The position numbers and the translations under genes were made by a program. DNA of 33,957 nt from Plectonema cf. radiosum LEGE 06105 (GTDB lineage Bacteria > Cyanobacteriota > Cyanobacteriia > Cyanobacteriales > Nostocaceae): the NCBI RefSeq assembly GCF_015207665.1, contig NZ_JADEWL010000073.1, positions 1 through 33,957 of the forward strand. The letters are read 5' to 3'. This document shows positions 16,341 to 23,043 of this stretch, in pieces. Positions within the stretch are counted from its first letter, which is position 1. Every line of letters begins with the position of its first letter. The notes beneath the pieces are model-generated. The model searched no databases. It was not told the origin of the DNA and was given only the letters and a program-made list of their open reading frames with translations.

Positions 16341-17321
16341 TTAACAAGCAGAAGTTGGCACAATGGTAAAGTACAGCGGTTGAGTATCCATGTCATCTAG
16401 CTCAACTGCCAATGTATAATTTGCTTGTTGTTGAACTGAATTGAGTTCTAAACTGACAATTCCTTGATTTGAAGATTTTGCAACCTTAGCACAATTATCT
16501 CCTCCAAGTTTCACTTGCCCGGTATGGGGTAATTCAGCCTCAACCCGCAGTATTTGGGCAACTTGGTCGTATTTTACGCTCAAAGTCACGGTACCGATGT
16601 TGGTTAGCCATTGCCTTGAGACATACTCTTCGCTTGCATCAACAGATAAAGTTAGATTTTCTAACAATTGTTTGGCAGCCAATAATGATAATGCCATTTG
16701 TTGACGCGGTTGCAAATCCGAGTAGTTGCCTTGTACATAAGGCATCCTTTCTAAAGTATCCGCAGAACGGTATGGACTTCTGAGTACCATTCCGGCTAAA
16801 TCGTTGAGCATTTGCGGTTCGTTGGGGAATAAACTTTCCACCACTCCCACAAGTTTGGCTCCCAATGGCACTGGAAACGAAAGCAATTCTTGGCACTTTG
16901 CCAATAACTGCTGAAAAATTTTCTCCGGTATAGCAATTGGCAAACTCAGTTTAGACTGTTGTGCCGCCCAAGGATGAGCGGGAACCCAGCTCGTAGATAA
17001 ATTGTCTATGTAATCGGGATAATCCACTAATTGTGTTTCCCAGGGGAATAACGGTGGATTATCTTGGACTTGACTTTGTAACCGACGCTTAAGAACGGCT
17101 TGGAAACGTGTTTGCACAGTAGGAATTTCTCCCAGTTGAAAAAAAGGATAGGACATCGAATCTGACTCAGAAGCACCGCTTGTAGAAGCAGTGTTTTCTG
17201 TGTATGTTTTAGCCCCGTTAATTTCCTCACATTCGACCAAAAAATCCTCCTCGGTTGCTGCATTCTCTGCTAACAACCAAGCGAGTAATTGGTTTTGTAA
17301 GGATTCTGTGTCACTATTCAT
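16341..17321 (-). CDS. patU: PatU-type pattern-formation protein, downstream partner of hetZ
   Basis: A 326-residue protein read from the ATG at 17321 (MNSDTESLQNQLLAWLLAEN). A longer reading to 17444 runs antisense-free through hetZ in another frame and is not credible. The start overlaps the hetZ stop by 8 bp, so translation is probably coupled. No enzymatic motif, signal or helix is visible. There is an acidic N-terminal part, a Ser/Thr-rich linker (about residues 40-60), a central helical region and a beta-rich C-terminus. In Nostoc punctiforme patU is one gene and in Nostoc 7120 it is split into patU5 and patU3. PatU3 binds HetZ and limits heterocyst formation. The naming rests on position after hetZ and on general resemblance. 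Here the gene is unsplit. Confidence 0.78.
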   Translation of the reverse strand: MNSDTESLQNQLLAWLLAENAATEEDFLVECEEINGAKTYTENTASTSGASESDSMSYPFFQLGEIPTVQTRFQAVLKRRLQSQVQDNPPLFPWETQLVDYPDYIDNLSTSWVPAHPWAAQQSKLSLPIAIPEKIFQQLLAKCQELLSFPVPLGAKLVGVVESLFPNEPQMLNDLAGMVLRSPYRSADTLERMPYVQGNYSDLQPRQQMALSLLAAKQLLENLTLSVDASEEYVSRQWLTNIGTVTLSVKYDQVAQILRVEAELPHTGQVKLGGDNCAKVAKSSNQGIVSLELNSVQQQANYTLAVELDDMDTQPLYFTIVPTSAC

Positions 17322-18504
17322 GAGTAGATGCACTTGATCCGGACATAAAAGAGTTACGAATTTCCCAAGCTTGTTCGAGAATTTTGAACCACCTTTTTTG
17401 CAGTTGCGCCATCGACAACCCCAAGGTTTTGGCAATTCTTTCATCAGCTTGACCTTGCTGTTTTAGTTCTAATAAACAACGTTGTTTATCGTCAAGTTGT
17501 TGTGTATAAACTTGCCACTGCTGTTCCGTCAAACCTAAATTGTTACGCAAATCGGCTTCTAACCATTCGTGAACCAATTCCCAACGGTGCAGCAAGGCAA
17601 ACCTAATTAGATGATATTTAAAACGTTGCTGTAAATAATCTCTCTGACGAGCAGTTAAACCTAAAATTGCCTCAATTTCTTGAGCAGATAAATCTTTTAG
17701 GCGTAGAGCAAAGTAATCAGCACAGTCTCCTTGTTGTCGTTCCTCAAGATAACTCATTAACTCGTTAATGACTACCGAACGTAAAGTTTCTTCCGGGGGT
17801 TCCGGTTCGGTTTGAGATGCCATTGCCGTTCTTAATTGTTGTACGGCTGGATCTTCCCAAGAACCATCCCCATCATTGCTGCTACCTTCTGCGGCTTTTT
17901 CTATATCAACGCAGGTTTCTGGAGGCTGTTGTTGAGAAAAAGTTTGCGCTCGCAGGATAATCAACTGCTGCTGTCTTCCTGGTAAAGGAATGCGTCTTTT
18001 GGCATAGCGTTCGGTAAACGCCATGTACTCCGCTAATTCTAAAAGAGTTTGGGGACGATATGTCGCCTCGAGTTTATTTTCTCGTCGGCAAGCATTCAGT
18101 GCTTCCAAATAAAAATTTTGCAGAAAATCTTCAATTACACCCAACCGCCCTTGATAACTCAGTTGTTTATTGGGCGGATTAATATAACGATAAATAATTG
18201 CGCTCAGAGTGCTGTGCAGCTCTACCCTACCTCGATTGGAACCTAACTGGTAGTATCTTAATGTCTGAGATAGCCGGTGTTTCGCTAGGGCGATCGCCGA
18301 ACTTTTGATGTCCCCAGAAGCTTGGATACGTTTGCTCTCATGGCAAATTCGTAGGACTTCGGCAGCGATTCGTGTTGCGACTTCATGGCAATTAGAATCT
18401 GAAGCTTTAGTCGAAGATTTAAGTTCTCCGAATAGGAGTTGAAATATCACCTCCACACCGATAGACTTTTCTCCCTGAATAGTTGTGGTCGCGACTGATT
18501 TCAT
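17314..18504 (-). CDS. hetZ: HetZ-type regulator of heterocyst differentiation
   Basis: A 396-residue protein matching HetZ as I remember it: GVEVIFQLL near the start, the GRVELHSTLSAIIYRYI block, LLELAEYMAFTERYAKRRIP, LPGRQQQLIILRAQTF, and the C-terminal half with YLQQRFKYHLIRFALLHRW. The C-terminus (about 353-385) has a helix-turn-helix look, DERIAKTLGLSMAQLQKRW. HetZ acts with HetR and HetP early in heterocyst commitment and binds DNA. HetZ homologues also exist (Nostoc Alr0202) and in some non-heterocystous filaments, so the name does not prove heterocyst formation. The ATG at 18504 is taken. The following patU-like gene overlaps it by 8 bp. Confidence 0.85.
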   Translation of the reverse strand: MKSVATTTIQGEKSIGVEVIFQLLFGELKSSTKASDSNCHEVATRIAAEVLRICHESKRIQASGDIKSSAIALAKHRLSQTLRYYQLGSNRGRVELHSTLSAIIYRYINPPNKQLSYQGRLGVIEDFLQNFYLEALNACRRENKLEATYRPQTLLELAEYMAFTERYAKRRIPLPGRQQQLIILRAQTFSQQQPPETCVDIEKAAEGSSNDGDGSWEDPAVQQLRTAMASQTEPEPPEETLRSVVINELMSYLEERQQGDCADYFALRLKDLSAQEIEAILGLTARQRDYLQQRFKYHLIRFALLHRWELVHEWLEADLRNNLGLTEQQWQVYTQQLDDKQRCLLELKQQGQADERIAKTLGLSMAQLQKRWFKILEQAWEIRNSFMSGSSASTHE

Positions 18505-18757
18505 AGTCTACTTGTTTCAAAGACCTTAATATAAACAAACATTACAACCTATATTTTGTGGAATGCTGGTTAATTTACCGGGGAATGCCGGTGTAACGCT
18601 GACTTCGGACATCCGAACACAACCGCAAGCACCCATTATCCTGCATAAATAAATTTGTCTGGAAATTTGTCTAGTTATATTATTCCCAAATCAAGGGAAG
18701 ATTTTTCGTATTTCATAGAAGTTATAGCTAATGCCCAGGAACTATTAACAGGTAATT
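18505..18757. promoter_or_regulatory. hetZ / hypothetical divergent promoter region
   Basis: The 253-bp spacer between divergent genes contains ACCGGGGAATGCCGGT (18577-18592), a short hairpin with a relative at 20483-20500. It also contains an inverted repeat TTCCC-N7-GGGAA (18683-18699). I do not find by eye the GGGTCTAACCC-type palindrome that HetR binds upstream of Nostoc hetZ. Confidence 0.45.
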
Positions 18758-19231
18758 ATGGATTTACAAGCACAAATTCAACTTTTGATTGATAATGCAC
18801 CCCAAGATGGTATTACAACTCAACTGATTGCGGCAATTGCCCCGGAATTAATTAAAATTGCTCAAAAATTACGTTTCCGTCAATACTACATAGTCCAAAA
18901 CCTTGAGCATGACTGGGTTTTAACAACATTGAGTAATCGTACCAATCCACAATTGCAAAAACAAATAATATACGCTTATCCTACGTTACAAGATGTCAGT
19001 ACTACCTCTGGTGTTGGGCTTGACCCTCAAATGATAGCTGCACCGATAGGAGTTATTGAAATTTTGTTCCAGATTTTAGCTCTCGAACCCGTAGATAGTA
19101 TCATTTTTTTCAATACTCCCGGCACTACAGCTAATGCTGTGGAAATTAAGCGATCGCAAGTGCAAAGTATTATTGAAAGGTCATTACAACAAAATCGGCG
19201 TAGGTCGGATATTCCTCCTGATATTGCTTAA
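18758..19231 (+). CDS. Conserved hypothetical protein beside hetZ
   Basis: A 157-residue soluble protein with no signal peptide. It starts MDLQAQIQLLIDNAPQDG after ACAGGTAATT, where AGG gives a weak ribosome binding site. The first part (about 1-35) is helical, followed by an alternating strand/helix pattern (FRQYYIVQNLEHDWVLTTL, then IIYAYPTLQDVS, then VDSIIFFNTPG). The C-terminus is basic (RSLQQNRRRSD). I do not recognise a named family. The gene diverges from hetZ and would share its promoter region. Confidence 0.78.
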   Translation: MDLQAQIQLLIDNAPQDGITTQLIAAIAPELIKIAQKLRFRQYYIVQNLEHDWVLTTLSNRTNPQLQKQIIYAYPTLQDVSTTSGVGLDPQMIAAPIGVIEILFQILALEPVDSIIFFNTPGTTANAVEIKRSQVQSIIERSLQQNRRRSDIPPDIA

Positions 19232-19382
19232 ATAAGTTGAAAATTGAGAGTGATAAAGTTAAAACATATACCTTTAGATATGGCTCTGAGATAGAAGTTA
19301 TAAGTTAAGGATTTATTACAAATCAATAACTGATAACTACTTTCCTATTATCCAAGAATGTTGAAATAATATCTCGTAACTC

Positions 19383-20354
19383 TCAATTAAGACGACTCAA
19401 CACATAATCAGCCATATCAATCAAAGTTTGGCGACTTTGGGAAGGTGGCAATTGTTTTATATGCTCGACTCCAAGTTTGGCATGGTAAGCAGCTAAATCG
19501 CGGGAACGTTGAATTCCTTTACTATGCTCTATTAAAGCAAGGGCTTGTTCTAAATCTCCAGCTTGTTTAAATTGTTGTTTAATCAGCGTTTTTAGTTCCG
19601 GTTTTTCTTCTAGAGCATATATTACAGGTGCTGTCAAATGCCCGTCTTTCAAGTCGGAACCAGCAGGTTTTCCTAATATATCTGTAGAACTAGTAAAATC
19701 AAAAATATCATCCACAATTTGGAACGCTAAACCAAGATGACGACCATATTCATACAAGTTTTCGGCTGTTTGAGCAGATACTTCGCTGAGTATTCCAGCA
19801 GCTTTGGAACTATTGGCGAATAATGTCGCTGTTTTATAGTAAGTTTTCTTGAGGTAAGTATCAATGGAAATCTCAGCTTTAAAACGATTCATTCCTTGCT
19901 GAATCTCTCCAGTAGCCAAGTCCATAATTACCTCTGAAAGCAATTTCACCACATCTAAATTATTTAAGTTGGCTAAATACCAAGAGGCTTGAGCAAACAA
20001 AAAATCTCCGGCTAATATTGCGACTCGGTTGCCAAATATACTATGAACTGTAGAAACACCACGTCTTTTTTCTGATTCATCCACTACATCATCATGGACT
20101 AAAGAAGCCGTATGAATCATTTCTGTAATTTCAGCTAAGCGTCGGTGACGAGGCGTAATCTCTGAATTCTGCATTGTTGCTCTTGATACAAGTAATACAA
20201 TTGCAGGTCTAATACGCTTCCCCCCAGCTCCGAACAGATGTTCTGCCGCTAAACTGAGGATGGGGTGGTCATTACCAACTAGCTGTTTAAGGTTATCTGC
20301 CAATATATGCAGGTCTGCTTCCACAGGGGAAAACAAGGAGGTGGCTGGGGTCAT
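19383..20354 (-). CDS. sds: Long-chain trans-polyprenyl (probably solanesyl) diphosphate synthase
   Basis: A 323-residue all-trans prenyl chain-elongating enzyme. In cyanobacteria this enzyme makes the C45 side chain of plastoquinone from IPP and allylic diphosphate. The first aspartate-rich motif is HDDVVDESEKRRG (Asp88, Asp89, Asp92) and the second is VDDIFDF (Asp215, Asp216, Asp219). The residues just before the first motif are small (HTASLV), which fits a long product rather than C15 or C20. The FGAGGKRIRP block near residue 41 binds diphosphate. Length is normal. The start ATG lies about 110 bp from a pair of overlapping hairpins. Confidence 0.92.
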   Translation of the reverse strand: MTPATSLFSPVEADLHILADNLKQLVGNDHPILSLAAEHLFGAGGKRIRPAIVLLVSRATMQNSEITPRHRRLAEITEMIHTASLVHDDVVDESEKRRGVSTVHSIFGNRVAILAGDFLFAQASWYLANLNNLDVVKLLSEVIMDLATGEIQQGMNRFKAEISIDTYLKKTYYKTATLFANSSKAAGILSEVSAQTAENLYEYGRHLGLAFQIVDDIFDFTSSTDILGKPAGSDLKDGHLTAPVIYALEEKPELKTLIKQQFKQAGDLEQALALIEHSKGIQRSRDLAAYHAKLGVEHIKQLPPSQSRQTLIDMADYVLSRLN

Positions 20355-20464
20355 GAATGGGCGGACTCTGACTTTGGTTACGAAAGTTTACATATCCTGT
20401 ACTCATTTTAAGATAACCCCGTGCTAGAGCAAAGCTTTCTATAAATGTTCTTGTTAAATTTCAA

Positions 20465-20500
20465 GGTCAGCGGTACACCGCTGACCGGGGAACGCCGGTC
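20465..20500. repeat. Two overlapping, mutually exclusive hairpins
   Basis: GGTCAGCGGT and ACCGCTGACC form a perfect palindromic stem (20465-20486). GACCGG (20483-20488) and CCGGTC (20495-20500) form a second 6-bp stem that shares the GACC with the first. It lies 111-146 bp upstream of the sds start. Confidence 0.6.
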
Positions 20501-21375
20501 AATATCGTTCGGTATATAACTGGAGACTGGTACACTACAATATATTTGATACTTAAAATAGAGTTATTACTATCAAATGCCATTGCATCCAGGTTCGACT
20601 AATATCTGGATTTTAACAGATTTATTTTGCGTAACGTTTTGTAACTTTTTTTGCTTTATTTATGGGGAGGCGTTTCGATTGCTAACTAAAATATTTTATT
20701 TTGCAGGCATCAATAAATTACACTAAAATTTAACTCCGTGCAATTACTGATAAAAGAATATTTGTTTCATACGATTAAATTGTTGCGACTTTGGTAAATT
20801 TTACAGATAATAGCTCTTATTAACAAAAAATTAATATTTTAGGAAATCGCCTCAAGTATCTTAGATAACAGGCTGAAAACAGACCTGATTCTTTATACAT
20901 CATAAATGAACAATATTATCTCGAAAAATTCAAATTAGGCAAGCTTATTACCTCACAAGTGAGATTTCTTGTGTTATTCTTGTATATAGGGATTTCAAAT
21001 ACTTAAAATATTCACTCAGGAAAAGTAAATCGCTTTTTTTTTGCGTATTTGTACTTTTTTACTGATGAAAGTGAGTTGAAATAAGTCGTAGGTGGAACAG
21101 AGGATATTATTCGTGTTCGTAGTCTACGAATTAATAAGTTCCTCAATAATAGTTATGTGGTATCCGAAAATTATATATTGGTAAATCTTGACGACTCGTT
21201 TTAGGGTATGCAAGGTAGAGCTTCTGTATAGAGAAGGAAGCACTGCATAACGCAGTTGTAATGCAGGCTAGGTAGTTGCATAGTGGCAATTTGATGATTG
21301 CTACTGGCATAGTCTGTAAAAGCTAATTACGTATAAGTACATAGGAGAGTATTCATACTCTGCTGATATTTTTGA

Positions 21376-21462
21376 ATGACAAAAAAAGCTCTAGCAAAAA
21401 GCGATGTAGCTTCGATTTTTGTACTTATGTTCAATTTATTTTTGCTGTACGAATGGGATTGA
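21376..21462 (+). CDS. Possible 28-residue single-helix peptide
   Basis: An ORF of 28 codons starting MTKKALAKSDVASI, with a hydrophobic stretch (about residues 12-25) and ending YEWD. It has a basic start and a hydrophobic end like many tiny membrane peptides. No good Shine-Dalgarno lies close to the ATG; an AGGAGA sits about 30 nt upstream, next to the hairpin at 21346-21361. It could be a leader peptide for the next ORF, 24 bp downstream, or chance. Confidence 0.3.
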   Translation: MTKKALAKSDVASIFVLMFNLFLLYEWD

Positions 21463-21486
21463 AGAAAAAAACTTGTCGGGGGAAAT

Positions 21487-21645
21487 ATGATGATGATATT
21501 TGTTGTGGCTTCTGGTTATTTGTTTGCTGTATACATATTCTTAGCACTGGCTAAGAGAACAATTAAAAAAACTGCGATGGCAGAGGTTTCTTCGCAATTT
21601 GAAGAAGAATATTCTTCTGAGATGCTGGTAACACCGCGCTCATGA
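21487..21645 (+). CDS. Small single-pass membrane protein, 52 residues, unknown
   Basis: A 52-codon ORF opening ATG-ATG-ATG after a strong GGGGGA (21478-21483), the best ribosome binding site in this gap. Residues 4-22 (IFVVASGYLFAVYIFLALA) form one transmembrane helix. KRTIKK follows, and then an acidic tail (EVSSQFEEEYSSEM). By the positive-inside rule the tail is cytoplasmic. A terminator hairpin lies 82 bp downstream. It resembles small photosynthetic or regulatory membrane subunits in layout, but I cannot match it to a known one. An overlapping reading from a TTG at 21372 is probably a shadow. Confidence 0.55.
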   Translation: MMMIFVVASGYLFAVYIFLALAKRTIKKTAMAEVSSQFEEEYSSEMLVTPRS

Positions 21646-21726
21646 ATGAATTTTGATTGGCTTTCGTGCAAATGATATTCAAAGCCATAGAGTTAGTGAA
21701 TAAACCAATTTTAACTTTAGTTCGTG

Positions 21727-21762
21727 ATACAGCATACCACATGGTGTGCTGTATTGCGTTTT
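21727..21762. terminator. Terminator hairpin between the small ORF and murI (convergent)
   Basis: A 12-bp stem, ATACAGCATACC (21727-21738) with GGTGTGCTGTAT (21743-21754), has one G-T pair and a 4-nt loop. TGCGTTTT follows on the plus strand. It lies 4 bp from the murI stop, so it may serve both directions. Confidence 0.7.
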
Positions 21763-21765
21763 CTA

Positions 21766-22659
21766 CTAATAAGTAATTATGCCGTCACGCTCTTGCTGGG
21801 AATGGTTAAAATTTGTATGCTCCAAGTTTACCAATTCAACCATGGGAGTACAGCCGAGCCATTGGATTGAAGACTGAGCAAATTGCTGAGGATTTCCACT
21901 GACAGCAAACCGAGTTGCCAGGGGTGGATAAGTATTCCTTAAGCCGAGTAAATCCAACTCTTGAGCGCAAGCTTCAACAACACTCTTTCCTGGATCTACC
22001 AGTGTTACCGATTCACCAACGAGCGATCGCAATAATTTCGCCAGGTGAGGATAATGAGTACAACCGTAAACTAAAGTGTCAATTTGCTGCTCTAATAAAG
22101 GTTCGAGGTAGGAACGTGCTACTTCTCTAGTGTATGGATCGTCGATGCGGTTTTGTTCGATCAGAGGAACAAACTCCGGACAACCAACTTGCCATACTTG
22201 AGCATCACGATTAATTTCTTGGATACTTGTTTTATAAGCATTGCTTTTAGCGGTTGCCGGGGTAGCAATGACACCGATACGCTTTCCAGCTTTCACTGCT
22301 GCAACTGCACCTGGTAAAATCAGTCCCAGGATAGGTACTTTAAATTCGCAACGTACTGTTTCCAATGCCAGAGCCGAACTGGTACTACAAGCCATGACAA
22401 CCATTTTTACCCCTTGATTTTCCATCCAGCAGATAATTTCACGGGTAAACTGGATAATTTCTGCTTGGGTACGAATACCGTAAGGAAGTCTGGCTGTATC
22501 CCCAAAGTAAATAATTGATTCGCCGGGTAGTTGTTGATAAAGTTGACGTAGTACCGTTAAACCACCTACACCACTATCAAAGATGCCGATAGGAGCGCGT
22601 TGGGCTTCTTGTTCGGATAGATGGTAAACATTGCCTTCAAAGATAGAAGATGAAAACAC
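21766..22659 (-). CDS. murI: Glutamate racemase
   Basis: A 297-residue cofactor-independent racemase that makes D-glutamate for peptidoglycan. The N-terminal catalytic-acid region is GIFDSGVGGLTV (residues 25-36) and is followed by YFGDTARLPYG. The two catalytic cysteines are Cys91 (MACSTSSA) and Cys200 (YGCTHYP). The first motif normally reads A-C-N-T; here residue 92 is Ser (codon AGT), one base from Asn (AAT). About 20 residues precede the domain. Length is at the upper end of the family. It sits among wall and septum genes. Confidence 0.95.
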   Translation of the reverse strand: MFSSSIFEGNVYHLSEQEAQRAPIGIFDSGVGGLTVLRQLYQQLPGESIIYFGDTARLPYGIRTQAEIIQFTREIICWMENQGVKMVVMACSTSSALALETVRCEFKVPILGLILPGAVAAVKAGKRIGVIATPATAKSNAYKTSIQEINRDAQVWQVGCPEFVPLIEQNRIDDPYTREVARSYLEPLLEQQIDTLVYGCTHYPHLAKLLRSLVGESVTLVDPGKSVVEACAQELDLLGLRNTYPPLATRFAVSGNPQQFAQSSIQWLGCTPMVELVNLEHTNFNHSQQERDGIITY

Positions 22660-23043
22660 AGGCAGATTTTGATAATAATTTGTGAATGTGGGACAAAGGA
22701 TTTACAAAAAACTTCAATGTTTTAACTGATAAATCCGATATGAAAGAAAATTTTACATCTTTACTTTCTATTTAGAAATTTTTACTATATTTTTTGAAAA
22801 AAAGCAGGTATTTCTTTATACTATTTTTTTTAGGGAATAGCAATTAAACTTAGTAAATATACTGAAATGAGCCGATAAATATGATTTAATTTTTAACAAA
22901 GCAAAGTTGAAAATTCACCGGAATGCACCCCGAACTCAACAACAGCCTTCTTCTGGTTCCCATGCTCAGCCTGGGAACCAGGTTTTGAGGTTCAGTCTAG
23001 GAATTATTGCAAGTGGTGCAAAAAGTGAGTTATAATTATAACT
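22660..23043. other. 384-bp AT-rich intergenic region, murI promoter and amidase 3' end
   Basis: No gene seen. The right part contains the strong palindrome at 22953-22986; the left part holds the murI upstream sequence. Confidence 0.55.
22953..22986. repeat. REP-like palindrome with T-run
   Basis: A perfect 10-bp stem, CTGGTTCCCA (22953-22962) with TGGGAACCAG (22972-22981), is followed by GTTTT. The GGTTCCCA/TGGGAACC core is one I associate with dispersed palindromes in cyanobacterial genomes. It lies 58 bp past the end of the first amidase gene, so it may also act as a terminator. Confidence 0.65.

Larger units (their letters stand above)
20355..21486. other. Upstream region of sds and structured leader before small ORFs
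   Basis: About 1.1 kb without a long gene. It holds overlapping hairpins at 20465-20500 and AT-rich DNA to about 21170. A moderately GC-richer stretch (21170-21375) follows, with several hairpins: ACTGC/GCAGT (21251-21265), AGTGGCAAT/ATTGCTACT (about 21281-21306) and AGAGTAT/ATACTCT (21346-21361). The stretch lies immediately before two small plus-strand ORFs and may be their leader or an RNA gene. That is inference. Confidence 0.4.

Noticed and set aside
17322-17444. N-terminal extension of the PatU-type protein by 41 residues
   Set aside because: It would overlap hetZ by about 130 bp and has no ribosome binding site. The ATG at 17321 overlaps the hetZ stop in the way coupled genes do.
18683-18699. 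TTCCC-N7-GGGAA inverted repeat considered as a HetR operator
   Set aside because: The arms and centre do not match the HetR palindrome (GGGG...CCCC type) that I remember, so it is only noted as a repeat.
20577-20726. 49-codon plus-strand ORF rich in Phe and Cys, starting MPLHPGSTNIW
   Set aside because: It has no ribosome binding site, and its composition is that expected of AT-rich non-coding DNA. It resembles no known small protein. Conservation would be needed.
21170-21375. Known riboswitch (cobalamin, glutamine, c-di-AMP) considered for the structured stretch
   Set aside because: I could not find the conserved core of any of these; it is left as an unassigned structured region.
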